Both the position numbers and the translations under genes were made by a program. Positions 8,606 to 17,136 of a stretch of 38,298 bases of DNA are shown in pieces. Origin of the DNA: Deltaproteobacteria bacterium (lineage in GTDB: Bacteria > Desulfobacterota > DSM-4660 > Desulfatiglandales > HGW-15). Numbering within the stretch: position 1 is the first letter of the stretch; the number at the start of each line of letters is the position of its first letter. The notes below the pieces were generated by a model that saw only the letters and a program-made list of their open reading frames with translations, was not told the origin of the DNA and searched no databases. The stretch spans positions 1 through 38,298 of the forward strand of contig JAFGDF010000062.1 in NCBI GenBank assembly GCA_016932235.1. Reading direction: 5' to 3'.

Positions 8606-9562
8606 TTATATACAAAGTTCTTTCAAATGATTACTGTTTATACGATCCATCTGATATGATGATTCATCGCCGGTGTTCCACCTTTTTCGGTCTTTGTCAA
8701 GCAGAAGGCCTATACTGAAACCGAATTTTTCACATACAGCATCTATATTATCGGGTACAGACTGAATCGTCCCGTAGGGATAGGAAATCCAGCGGGGCCT
8801 GCTGCCGGCTATCTTCTCAATATAAGAGATATTTGTCCGAAGTTCTTCTTCGAGGACAGTCCGCTCAAGATTTGAAAATACCCTGTGCGTGTGCCCGTGG
8901 CTCCCGATAATATGGCCATCTTCCGCAAGAGCCCGGATTTGGGATTCGCTCATGTATAACTGATTACAGAAATCATTTTCAGAGATACGGCGAAGATTCA
9001 ACATTTCGCTGGCGACCTGGTCCACAATCTCGGAGGGTAATTGAAAATTGATCAGGTATTTCAACATGGCATCCTGACGTGTGTCATAGATATATGTCCT
9101 TAAGGCCGCCTCAATGGATTCTTCGTCCATTTTCACGTCTTTGAACTTCTGAGGAAGTAATCCTGTAAATTGATGGTAAAACTCATCAGGGTGCATGTTT
9201 GCCCGCAACCAGTGTATCTTATGTACCATAAGGGCTCGATGATCAAGAAAGGGCCTGGAGGCAATAAAAAAAGCACCCCTTATCCCGAGCGGTCTCAGGA
9301 TCTCCCTGGCTATTATCTCATGCTCCGATAAGCCATCGTCAAACGTGAGGAATATGCTCGGCCCGGGAAGACGGACATTCATGGTCGCGAATGCTTCAAC
9401 TTCCCCGGGGGTGGCCATATAAAATCGATCCCTCAGCCAGTTAACCTGTTCTGTAAATTCTTCCATTGTGATGGGATGAATGCCAGGATAAGGATACTGA
9501 TCAGGATCGCGGATATAGTGGTAATTGATAATCAATAATATTGAATTGTCCTGTGCGATCAT
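8606..9562 (-). CDS. NodB-type polysaccharide deacetylase (CE4)
   Basis: 318 residues. Metal-dependent deacetylase of the NodB fold, removing N- or O-acetyl groups from sugars. Motif 1 is TFDDG (D74, D75), motif 2 is SHGHTH with the H-x3-H metal pair at 221 and 225, and motif 3 is RWISYPYG. A long insertion of about 100 residues (roughly 105-205) separates motifs 1 and 2. There is no signal peptide, so it probably acts in the cytoplasm on a precursor or lipid-linked intermediate rather than on exported polymer. Its ATG overlaps the stop of the degenerate cytidylyltransferase gene by four bases, suggesting coupled expression. Confidence 0.82.
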   Translation of the reverse strand: MIAQDNSILLIINYHYIRDPDQYPYPGIHPITMEEFTEQVNWLRDRFYMATPGEVEAFATMNVRLPGPSIFLTFDDGLSEHEIIAREILRPLGIRGAFFIASRPFLDHRALMVHKIHWLRANMHPDEFYHQFTGLLPQKFKDVKMDEESIEAALRTYIYDTRQDAMLKYLINFQLPSEIVDQVASEMLNLRRISENDFCNQLYMSESQIRALAEDGHIIGSHGHTHRVFSNLERTVLEEELRTNISYIEKIAGSRPRWISYPYGTIQSVPDNIDAVCEKFGFSIGLLLDKDRKRWNTGDESSYQMDRINSNHLKELCI

Positions 9563-10320
9563 TCTGTCACTGCATTTGAATCATGGTTAAGGGCCGAAAG
9601 AAGATCAATGTCATGCCTCTCCTGTATATTCACAATCGCTCCATCAATAACACACCCGAGCATTATATTGTTTTTTATATATGGTTTATCAAACATCTTT
9701 GGATCCAGGATAGAAACCGCCCCGCTGACCGTGTAATAGGCATCATCTAACTGCTGCCTGCGATAGACGCTGCTACCCTTCTTATCAAAATATTTGAGAC
9801 TCCCGTCCTCTGAAACAGTAATTATCTTTTTTGGATGGAAATGATTGGGCAATCCTGTAACGCTTACAACATTTGGCCATGGACGGGGCCCTTCAGCCTG
9901 TGACAGGTAAATATTTATAGCATGTTCTATATATACTCTGCCCTCTATTTGGCAAAAGGGATCAACAATCATAATCCCGTCGAATTCCGTGGCTTTCCCC
10001 TTAAGCTTTTGATAGTGGTCATGCACTTTCCCTGCGATTGCCTCAGCACGGGAACTTGAATATCCCTTGAGAGGCCGGTCAACTGGTATCTTGAGGACAT
10101 CAATCTCCCCGCTAATGTCCGTAATTCTTGAATTTGAAAATCCATCGCTAACAATAACAATCTGTTTAACGCGGGGTTCGGATCTGATTTTTTCAATAAA
10201 GGCGGATAAAAGACTCCTTTCACCTATCCTCCAGCGAGCCTTTTCCTCTTTATCCCCCAGGGTGGTGACTATTGCCTGAATTCTGGGCTGCTTCCTGTCA
10301 AATCGGTTGCCGTTTATCAT
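9559..10320 (-). CDS. Degenerate NeuA-like cytidylyltransferase paralogue
   Basis: 253 residues. The C-terminal half still resembles NeuA: NHFHPKKIITVSEDGSLKYF, DDAYYTVSGAVSILDP and the final VNIQERHDIDLLSAL align with the PHKCLTV, YYRNGAAIVL and VNIDEPFDLDLAE blocks of intact members. The N-terminus has lost the nucleotide-binding PARGGSK signature: where it should be the protein reads VTTLGDKEEKARWRIGE, and the LQPTSP block is MIVDPF. CTP binding is therefore doubtful. It overlaps an intact synthetase (10317-11087) by four bases, so a heteromeric partner or regulatory subunit is a reasonable inference. The alternative is an enzyme with a different nucleotide or a sugar-1-phosphate substrate. 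Confidence 0.6.
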   Translation of the reverse strand: MINGNRFDRKQPRIQAIVTTLGDKEEKARWRIGERSLLSAFIEKIRSEPRVKQIVIVSDGFSNSRITDISGEIDVLKIPVDRPLKGYSSSRAEAIAGKVHDHYQKLKGKATEFDGIMIVDPFCQIEGRVYIEHAINIYLSQAEGPRPWPNVVSVTGLPNHFHPKKIITVSEDGSLKYFDKKGSSVYRRQQLDDAYYTVSGAVSILDPKMFDKPYIKNNIMLGCVIDGAIVNIQERHDIDLLSALNHDSNAVTE

Positions 10321-11087
10321 TTCAGGCCCTTTTGCCTGGGGCTCCAGTCTATATTAACCGGGTCGGGCTCCAGTCTTCGGCCACAATATTCCGCCTTCAT
10401 CAGATCAAGAAAGGAATCAACGCTTACCAGTTGCTCTTTGATCATATAAGGGATCATGGGGGGCTGAAATGAGTTCAGTGCGGTAATATGATCAGGGTCC
10501 AGGACAATTGCAGCCCCGTTTCGATAATAAGGCTGTTCTCCTATCTTGAGACCTGCATTGACGATGATATTTCCCGTTTCTTCTTCGGCAGGAAAGGAAT
10601 ATTTATCTTTAAATTTGAGCAATCTATCGGGAAAATATTCTTTCGGGACAGGACTTACGGTGGTTACGCCCGATATCTTCCCCCTGATACGGGCTTTTTC
10701 CTTGTAAAGTCGGACTGCGCCCTCAATGTGCTCGCGTTTTCGCATGGGTGAAGTAGGCTGTAATACCACCAATCCCGAGAAATGTTTATCCGCTTTTCCA
10801 ATATCATTCCGGATCCATTCCACCGCATGCTCCAGCACCCTTGCCATTGGAGTATCAGACCGTGAAAGATCCGCCGGTCTTTTAAAGGGGACTTCACATC
10901 CTGCCCGTTCCGCCTCTTTAATAATCTCATCGTCATCAGTTGATAATATTACCCTGGATATTTCTTGAGTCTGCTTTGCCAGGAGTATCGCCCTGGCCAC
11001 AAGGCTGATACCCTGAACCTCCATCAGGTTTTTCCCCGGTAAACCCCTGCTTCCTCCCCGGGCCGGAATCAGCGCAATAAAACACAT
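10317..11087 (-). CDS. neuA: NeuA-type CMP-sugar synthetase, cassette B second copy
   Basis: 256 residues. Intact cytidylyltransferase of the acylneuraminate family: FIALIPARGGSRGLPGKN at the N-terminus, STDDDEI, VVLQPTSPMR, and a late YYRNGAAIVLDPDHI block. The acidic LDVDSPEDLELAE-like end is modified to VSVDSFLDLMKAEY, keeping one Asp pair. Expressed directly after the sulfotransferase and coupled to the degenerate paralogue. Because a separate intact synthetase lies only 1 kb upstream, the two probably activate different acids; the substrate cannot be read from sequence. Confidence 0.85.
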   Translation of the reverse strand: MCFIALIPARGGSRGLPGKNLMEVQGISLVARAILLAKQTQEISRVILSTDDDEIIKEAERAGCEVPFKRPADLSRSDTPMARVLEHAVEWIRNDIGKADKHFSGLVVLQPTSPMRKREHIEGAVRLYKEKARIRGKISGVTTVSPVPKEYFPDRLLKFKDKYSFPAEEETGNIIVNAGLKIGEQPYYRNGAAIVLDPDHITALNSFQPPMIPYMIKEQLVSVDSFLDLMKAEYCGRRLEPDPVNIDWSPRQKGLK

Positions 11088-11091
11088 AACT

Positions 11092-11958
11092 TCACAGACC
11101 CGAACCGTCTTTATCCCTTAAGGAAAGAGTATCTTCTTCGATCTTCATGAACAAAGGTAACAGGCCATTCTCACCAACACCATTGCGAATGGCAATTATC
11201 TGACTTTCAGGCAGGATAGTCTTCCATATCCCTATTCTATCCCCGGCCAGAGGTTTGCCCAGACGATCCAGGGTGGTGCTTGCCTTACCGGTTATGGCGA
11301 GTACTTTTTCATATTCATCGCCTTTACCTGCGAAGCGTGCGATTGAATCCTCCCATTCCTCCTCAAGGAAATCGATCACAAAACGCATGGTCTTAACCGG
11401 GTCAATAACAAGGTTTTCATAACGGATGGTAATATATTTTTCAGGTCCCAGATCCAATTTCTCCGCATGTGTTGCGGCAGAACCGAAAAAACGGCACCAT
11501 ATGTCAACAAAGACCTGAACCTCGTCCCATTTCCCCGCCTGTCTCAGAGAAGCGAACACATCCTTGGGATCCCGCACAATATGAATGACTTTCGCGCCCG
11601 GGAATTCTTTATATATCCTGTCAAGGTGAAGGATATTGCCCGGAGTTTTTTCCGCCCACCGTTTTTTCCGTTCCATTTTTGCGTAAGCCGTCATAAAACG
11701 GTCCAGGAAATCCAGTGACGATTTACTTTGAGATACCATGGAAGAAACGGCTTTTCCATTCATTCCATAAAACTTTTGTAATCGGGCAACGTGATCATTA
11801 AACTTTTTATCCCTGGGGCCATCCCAGTCAAGATCAAACCAGTAACTCTCAAGGCCTGTTGCAATGTCAGAATGCTGCCCCAGCATGGCTCTGAGCAGGC
11901 TGGTCCCTGATTTGAACAGTCCTCCGATAAAAATGGGCGGGAATCTTTTTAAAACCAT
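11092..11958 (-). CDS. PAPS-dependent sulfotransferase
   Basis: 288 residues. The N-terminal FIGGLFKSGTSLLRAML (10-26) is the 5'-phosphosulfate-binding loop with its Lys-Ser-Gly-Thr, and VIHIVRDPKDVFASL (124-138) is the 3'-phosphate-binding strand with Arg129 and Ser137, both diagnostic of carbohydrate sulfotransferases that move sulfate from PAPS. No signal peptide or membrane helix, so it acts in the cytoplasm. Start and upstream stop share one base (TAATG). It lies between two CMP-sugar synthetases, which suggests that a nonulosonate or a neighbouring residue is sulfated before export. Family firm, substrate inferred. Confidence 0.87.
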   Translation of the reverse strand: MVLKRFPPIFIGGLFKSGTSLLRAMLGQHSDIATGLESYWFDLDWDGPRDKKFNDHVARLQKFYGMNGKAVSSMVSQSKSSLDFLDRFMTAYAKMERKKRWAEKTPGNILHLDRIYKEFPGAKVIHIVRDPKDVFASLRQAGKWDEVQVFVDIWCRFFGSAATHAEKLDLGPEKYITIRYENLVIDPVKTMRFVIDFLEEEWEDSIARFAGKGDEYEKVLAITGKASTTLDRLGKPLAGDRIGIWKTILPESQIIAIRNGVGENGLLPLFMKIEEDTLSLRDKDGSGL

Positions 11959-12677
11959 TATTTTACCCTTTTGCTGGATAACAGAAATTCCGCCAGATCG
12001 AGATCGAAGGGTTCGTCAATGTTTACGACAGGCCTGTCTATAACAACTGCCGCGCATTTTTCTTCAAGAATATGTCCGTTCTCGATCAATGTTTTCCTTT
12101 TTACAGCGTAACATATCCCGTTACGAAAATAATATGCGGGAATTTTTTGTCTGATGCTGAAGGCAGCGCCGTTCTCAAGATAAAATCCTATATGGCCATG
12201 AGTGTTTACTGTAAGGCATTTATGGGGAGTGAAGTGCGCGGGTGCAATGCTGACCGTCGCGGCGGCCATATTATCTGTGCCGGCCAATAACGCAATGACG
12301 GTCTTCTCGATATCTTCAATCTCCCTCAAAGGGCTGGTGGGCTCCAGAAGGATTGAGATATCGAAGCACATCTTGTAATACTCCTCCGAACTCTCCCACG
12401 CGTGTTTCCACATGTCAGCGGACATGGAAAGATCTCCAGCGAGTTCAGGGGGACGCATAAACGGCACAGCAATACCGAATCGGCGCCCTTCCTCGGCGAT
12501 TTCCAGGTCGTCAGTTGACAGGACGGCCTGATCAATCCACGGGATGGCTGAGGCTATTTGAGCCGCTCTTCCAACCAGGCTGATTCCCGCGACCTTGCAG
12601 AGGTTCTTCCTGGGAATTGATTTGCTTCCTCCCCGGGCGGGTACAACCGCCAGGACTGCCAATCCCCGAAATGCCAT
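11958..12677 (-). CDS. neuA: NeuA-type CMP-nonulosonate synthetase, cassette B
   Basis: 239 residues. AVVPARGGSKSIPRKNL, STDDLEIAEEG, ILLEPTSPLR, PHKCLTVNTHGHIGFY, FRNGICYAVKR and the metal-binding VVNIDEPFDLDLAEFLL are all present, making it the most orthodox NeuA of the window. Transfers CMP from CTP to a nonulosonic acid. Its ATG shares one base with the stop of the Gfo/Idh/MocA gene (TAATG), as does the sulfotransferase that follows, so the three are translated as a unit. It probably serves the NeuB of cassette B (18292). Confidence 0.88.
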   Translation of the reverse strand: MAFRGLAVLAVVPARGGSKSIPRKNLCKVAGISLVGRAAQIASAIPWIDQAVLSTDDLEIAEEGRRFGIAVPFMRPPELAGDLSMSADMWKHAWESSEEYYKMCFDISILLEPTSPLREIEDIEKTVIALLAGTDNMAAATVSIAPAHFTPHKCLTVNTHGHIGFYLENGAAFSIRQKIPAYYFRNGICYAVKRKTLIENGHILEEKCAAVVIDRPVVNIDEPFDLDLAEFLLSSKRVK

Positions 12678-13690
12678 TATCGGTCCCTGCCGTGAACTTT
12701 AGTTAACCCGCCTTCTGAATTGCTTCTTCTCGCGGCCTCTATGATTTCCAGTACCTTTACGCCATCATCAATATGGCATGTTTTGACCGGAGAGCCTTCA
12801 ATCACATCCAGAAATTCCTGATCGACACTGAGGAACATATCATTCCTTTCACAATCATATTTATGAATGACCCATTTTTCTTCCATCTCCCTGCAAATAG
12901 CCACCTGGTTAGGGTCTATTGTCCAGAGGATTGTTCCACCCTCTCCGATAAATCTGATATACTTTTGATGCGGCCGGCCATACAGGTCAAGATGCATGGT
13001 CACACGTAAATCATCCTTATAACTTATGATCATATCAACATTATCATCCGTATCGATCCTGAGGTCGCTTATCTTTTCTATCCGCGCCGTCACTGTTTCA
13101 GGCTGTCCCAGGAACCAGAGCATCAGATCAAGCCAGTGGCTCTCGTCCAGCAGCGCCCCGCCGCCAAGTTTTTTACTGGCCATGAAAAAATCCCGGTAAT
13201 CTTCCCACGGGTGCCAGTCGGCTAGGTGAGCGGACATAACAAAATTTACATACCTCAACTTACCAAGGCTGTTATCGATCAATAATTCCCTGACTTTTTC
13301 AAGGGGAGGCCACCACCTGTATGTATAGCCCAGGAGGAGGGGCGTTCCGCCTGCGTTTACGACTGACTGCAGCCGCTTTGCACTCTCCAGGTCCGGCGAA
13401 ACCGGCTTTTCCAGCATTACGGGAATTTTTCTTTCAATGGCAGCCAAACACTGTTCAACATGAAATACTGGAGGCGAGGTAACCGCAACACCATCAATAC
13501 CGTCTGAATTATCAAAAGCCTCATCAAGGATGGCAAATTTACCGGCAAGCTCAATCTCCTTATTTAGTTCATCAAGCCTGTCGGCACGCGGGTCCATACA
13601 GGAAATCCTGCACCCAAGAGAATGAAAGTTTCTGGCATGCCTCTGCCCCGCGCTCCCGGTCCCAATTATAAGAATGTGTTTTCCGCTCAT
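12677..13690 (-). CDS. Gfo/Idh/MocA-family sugar dehydrogenase
   Basis: 337 residues, standard length. The N-terminal Rossmann motif is ILIIGTGSAGQRHARNF; the family Glu-Lys-Pro is in MLEKPVSPDLE, and the C-terminal half has the GGALLDESHWLDLMLW segment with the catalytic-site His. NAD(P)-dependent oxidation or reduction of a sugar or cyclitol. Gfo/Idh/MocA proteins occur in several legionaminate/flagellar-glycan clusters, and here it stands between the ThDP enzyme and neuA, so it may act on a nonulosonate precursor or on the finished acid. Family firm, substrate unknown. Confidence 0.83.
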   Translation of the reverse strand: MSGKHILIIGTGSAGQRHARNFHSLGCRISCMDPRADRLDELNKEIELAGKFAILDEAFDNSDGIDGVAVTSPPVFHVEQCLAAIERKIPVMLEKPVSPDLESAKRLQSVVNAGGTPLLLGYTYRWWPPLEKVRELLIDNSLGKLRYVNFVMSAHLADWHPWEDYRDFFMASKKLGGGALLDESHWLDLMLWFLGQPETVTARIEKISDLRIDTDDNVDMIISYKDDLRVTMHLDLYGRPHQKYIRFIGEGGTILWTIDPNQVAICREMEEKWVIHKYDCERNDMFLSVDQEFLDVIEGSPVKTCHIDDGVKVLEIIEAARRSNSEGGLTKVHGRDR

Positions 13691-13708
13691 CTTGTTTTCC
13701 TTCTATTA

Positions 13709-15274
13709 TTAACGGATTCCCTCTGTCATACGCTGGTAACCTTCAGGGTCAAAATGGGCCTCCATGAATAAAGGGCCCTTTTCGTGCCTCCATGCATCCA
13801 GGATTTCCTCAATATCAGATTCTGATTGAATAATGACGGAATTGATACCAAAGGCCCGAAAAACATTACACCATGATGGCTGATGGATCGTAACAGGTTT
13901 TTCTGTAATATGATCCGCTATGGAACGAACCCTTATTGATCCAAGGTATCCGTCGCTCATCAGAACGATGATTAGGGGAAGCTTGTGCTTCACCGCGAGC
14001 TTTACTTCTGATAGGAACATCCCGATTCCGCCATCACCTGTAAACACGACAGTCGGCATTCCTGGATCGCACATGGCCGCGCCCAGTGATAAGGGTATTG
14101 CTATGCCCATGTATCTTCCCTGTCCCGCGGAGAGATAATATTCCGGCCTGCGGACCTTCAGGATGTGTTCTCCGATGGTGCAAAAATTACCGGTGTCCAG
14201 GACGATCCTTGCGTTATGATCAAAATACTGTTCAATCCCATGAAAGATCCTGGCAGGCATAAAAGGGGGCCTGAGAATATGGTTCACCATGCTGTCAAGT
14301 TTATGAGACAGTTCGGCTATACCCCAGGATTTTCTTTTCAATTCAGCAAACAATCTCTCCAGATAACTGGTGCCCGCATCGAAAATATAATCAAATCCAA
14401 AGCCATCACAAAATTCACGACCAACCGGATCGAAATTGATGGATTTACAACCGAAATTCCTTACTTCCAGGACCTCATTATGCCTGAGACCAATTCCTAT
14501 TACCAGATCCGCCGCCGGGATTATGGAAGATTCGGGCGTCATCTCCAGTCCTGCGCCGGTATAGACCCCGGCCGAATTAGGGAGTGTTTCATCTATGACA
14601 CCCTTTGCCGCGGCAACACTGAAAGCGGGTATTGATAACTTGTTAAGCTCTGTGGAGAGTCTCTTCCTGATTGCGTAGGTTCCGGCGATAATAACGGGCT
14701 TATTGCTTTTAGAAACCATGCTGATGACTTTTTGAATGTCCGAATCAGTTGAAATCTTTAACTGTCCCTTATCAGGAATCGGCGCATCTGATTCAACAGC
14801 GGTGGATGAAAAATCCATGTGTACAGGACCGGGAACTTCTTCCTCGGCCCATTGTGCCATATCTGAAAACCCCGGACCATTGATTGAAAAAAACCTGGTC
14901 CCCTTAGCAGCGCCTGATAAAATGGACCGATGATCAAGACGCTTGTGGGCCCTCGATAGAGGGGTTCCAGGAGGGTAAGCCTCGGAAATGGACACCAGGG
15001 GAAATGCTTCCAGCCTGCATGCCGCGATCCCCGGCAGCATATTAGCGAGGCCCGGACCTTTAATCCCTATGACGACCCCGCATTTTCCGCTAAGTCTCCC
15101 CATAGCGCCTGCCATCAGGACACCGGAACCCTCAAAATGATTCAGGCGGAAAGGAATTCCTCTGCGTTCGAGCGCATCGATCAGGGTCAGGCTCGCCCCG
15201 CTTCCCGGTATCCCGAATATATGAGTAACTCCTCTTGCCTTAATCTCATCCGCAAGGGTATCGAGATCCGTCAT
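13709..15274 (-). CDS. Acetolactate-synthase-like ThDP enzyme
   Basis: 521 residues, three-domain ThDP enzyme like acetolactate synthase or decarboxylases. Glu48 in HFEGSG is the residue that activates the thiazolium ring; the central domain (about 180-320) is the Rossmann-like domain; GDGG at 413-416 begins the ThDP/Mg motif. The second half of that motif is SDGYLG (440-445) where family members usually have NN or ND, so the metal site is slightly altered. Such enzymes split 2-keto acids and may add the resulting acyl unit to an acceptor; YerE of yersiniose synthesis does this on a keto sugar. In this cluster it could build a branched or extended sugar, or feed the adjacent 2-hydroxyacid dehydrogenase. 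Ordinary branched-chain amino acid synthesis is unlikely because no regulatory subunit or ilv gene is near. Confidence 0.78.
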   Translation of the reverse strand: MTDLDTLADEIKARGVTHIFGIPGSGASLTLIDALERRGIPFRLNHFEGSGVLMAGAMGRLSGKCGVVIGIKGPGLANMLPGIAACRLEAFPLVSISEAYPPGTPLSRAHKRLDHRSILSGAAKGTRFFSINGPGFSDMAQWAEEEVPGPVHMDFSSTAVESDAPIPDKGQLKISTDSDIQKVISMVSKSNKPVIIAGTYAIRKRLSTELNKLSIPAFSVAAAKGVIDETLPNSAGVYTGAGLEMTPESSIIPAADLVIGIGLRHNEVLEVRNFGCKSINFDPVGREFCDGFGFDYIFDAGTSYLERLFAELKRKSWGIAELSHKLDSMVNHILRPPFMPARIFHGIEQYFDHNARIVLDTGNFCTIGEHILKVRRPEYYLSAGQGRYMGIAIPLSLGAAMCDPGMPTVVFTGDGGIGMFLSEVKLAVKHKLPLIIVLMSDGYLGSIRVRSIADHITEKPVTIHQPSWCNVFRAFGINSVIIQSESDIEEILDAWRHEKGPLFMEAHFDPEGYQRMTEGIR

Positions 15275-15276
15275 CG

Positions 15277-16218
15277 CTATATCTCTAATTTATCTATTAT
15301 TTTTTTTGTGGCGCGCGCGCATACGAGGGCAACGGCATCCGGACTGAAACCGCCACAATGGGGTGTAATGATAAGATTGTCATTTTCCCTGGCGTACTCA
15401 ACCAGGGGGTGGCGGTCAATCTCCGGTTCTCCTTCAATTACATCCAGCCCGGCTGAGCCTATTGTGCCATTTTTCAGGCAATCGAGAAGGGCGGATTCAT
15501 CAACTACGGCGCCACGGGAGGTATTTATAAAGACAGCGCATTTTCGTGAACTCTCTAACAGCCTTCGTGAAACAAGACCCCTTGTCTCTTCTGAAAGGTG
15601 AACATGAACGCTGATAAAGTCGCTTGTCTGAAAAAGTTCGTCAAGAGTTACCGCAATAAAACCTTCAGGAAGAGGATCAACGAAAGGATCATACCCGGCA
15701 ACCTCCATGCCGAAAGCCCTCGCATATCTGCCCATCCATCCTCCGATCCGGCCGCAGCCGATTATCCCAAGGCGCTTTCCTTTCAGCATTATCCCGGGGA
15801 ATAATTCACGGGTCCATTGACCGGATTTGACATGGTCAAAGGCTGACGGCAGCCTGCGCGCGCATGCCATTAATAATGCCCAGGATAGTTCGGCGGCCGG
15901 AGTCAGGTTTTTTAATATGTCAGGGTCTTCTTTCAGCGTACGTACAGGGATAAAACGCCTTTGGAGTTCATCCCTGTCTATGTGGTCTGACCCTGTTGTC
16001 GCGCAGGATATAATCTGCAGTTTTCCGGCTTTCAGGATCATATCATTGGTGATCCGGGTTTTCATTGAGGCATCCAGCAGCGCGTCAGCATGTAACAGGG
16101 CATTTGATACTGCATGGGGGGCCGCTTCCACATGCCGGGCAACGGCCCTTTTCCCTGCTATCTCTTTTTCCAAGGCTTTAAAGCCGACATCCGCCCCGAT
16201 ATATATGATGTTTTTCAA
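15277..16218 (-). CDS. D-isomer-specific 2-hydroxyacid dehydrogenase, cassette B
   Basis: 313 residues, TTG start with AAAGGA upstream. NAD motif GCGRIG after LGII, catalytic Arg in NTSRGAVVDE, Glu in VIEGEPE, His in TPHCGG: a complete active site. It is a divergent paralogue of the enzyme at 5421 (shared TTG-HID segment before the NAD domain, an ELTWG/ELSWA helix and the same C-terminal order). Its stop is 3 bases before the ThDP enzyme start, so the two are probably made together; one could reduce the keto acid formed or used by the other. Role in the glycan pathway is inference. Confidence 0.84.
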   Translation of the reverse strand: MKNIIYIGADVGFKALEKEIAGKRAVARHVEAAPHAVSNALLHADALLDASMKTRITNDMILKAGKLQIISCATTGSDHIDRDELQRRFIPVRTLKEDPDILKNLTPAAELSWALLMACARRLPSAFDHVKSGQWTRELFPGIMLKGKRLGIIGCGRIGGWMGRYARAFGMEVAGYDPFVDPLPEGFIAVTLDELFQTSDFISVHVHLSEETRGLVSRRLLESSRKCAVFINTSRGAVVDESALLDCLKNGTIGSAGLDVIEGEPEIDRHPLVEYARENDNLIITPHCGGFSPDAVALVCARATKKIIDKLEI

Positions 16219-16230
16219 ACCAGATCCTTT

Positions 16231-17136
16231 CTATTTTTTCTGAAGCCTGAAATACAGATAGTCCCCGGCGCCAATTGATTCCAGATAGCCTTTCCAAAAA
16301 TTGTCCAGCAATGCATTATCAAGGTTTTTTAAAGGTGTATCACCGGTGGGCCTGCCGTCCCTGAGCCAGGCCATCGCGTTTGAAATCCCGAACCTGTGGA
16401 CGCATCTTGTTTCAATTACCGCAAGGCCCGCTTTTTCAGCACAGTACTCAAAAGAGATCCGGTCAAAGTAATATCTGTGTACCGTGCGATAGAAGAAGCG
16501 CCGGTATTCGTCCCCCTTGAGGTCCATGAGGATATCCCGACGGTTGGGCGTGCTTACGATTAACTTTCCTCCGGGTTTTAACAGATCTCTCACCGAGGAT
16601 AAGAATGCCCTTGGATTTTGAACATGCTCAATAACACTAAAACAGAAGGCATAATCAACCCTTTCATTCCATTCGGAAATAGAATCCTCAAGGGATGGAT
16701 AAATCTCATAACTGCGATTTTTCAGATGTTCATGATATTCCTCACATGGTTCAATGGCTATTTTTTGACCGGCAAGGCCTGATACATGATCCAGAAAACT
16801 GCCGGCAGCGCACCCGATATCGGCTATACATTTATCCCTTATGGAATCAGGCCACAATACTGAGAGATTTCTCAGTTGAAGGATATCATGTTCGGCGAGA
16901 AATCCATGGGCATCCTCGGGCTCATTAAGCAATAGCCTGTAATCCTTGTTTTTATAAAAACTTTCATCCTTGCATGCGGATTCATTAAGCCGTTCCACTC
17001 CGCACCGTGAGCATTTCCCGATAAAACAGTTATCTTCCGTGAGGGTTCCGAAAGCTCCGTCGCGAATCCTGCCATTAAAGACGGTTGTCCATTCAGAACC
17101 TCCGCAGATTTCACAATTGTCAAAAAGTCTTTTCAT
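16231..17136 (-). CDS. SAM-dependent methyltransferase with N-terminal Zn-ribbon
   Basis: 301 residues. Two Cys-x2-Cys pairs (CEIC near residue 8 and CSRC near 42) suggest a zinc-binding N-terminal domain, as in sugar C-methyltransferase-like proteins. The SAM motif ADIGCAAGSFL lies near residue 105, and SVIEHVQNP and LLKPGGKLIVSTPN are the typical later motifs. It starts within the neuC stop (ATGA overlap). The target is probably a sugar or nonulosonate of cassette B, or a hydroxyacyl substituent; the last possibility would fit the nearby 2-hydroxyacid dehydrogenase. Confidence 0.82.
   Translation of the reverse strand: MKRLFDNCEICGGSEWTTVFNGRIRDGAFGTLTEDNCFIGKCSRCGVERLNESACKDESFYKNKDYRLLLNEPEDAHGFLAEHDILQLRNLSVLWPDSIRDKCIADIGCAAGSFLDHVSGLAGQKIAIEPCEEYHEHLKNRSYEIYPSLEDSISEWNERVDYAFCFSVIEHVQNPRAFLSSVRDLLKPGGKLIVSTPNRRDILMDLKGDEYRRFFYRTVHRYYFDRISFEYCAEKAGLAVIETRCVHRFGISNAMAWLRDGRPTGDTPLKNLDNALLDNFWKGYLESIGAGDYLYFRLQKK

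Noticed and set aside
13709..15274. Housekeeping acetolactate synthase (ilvB)
   Set aside because: No small subunit or ilv gene nearby, shorter than typical IlvB, altered metal motif, and coupling to glycan genes.
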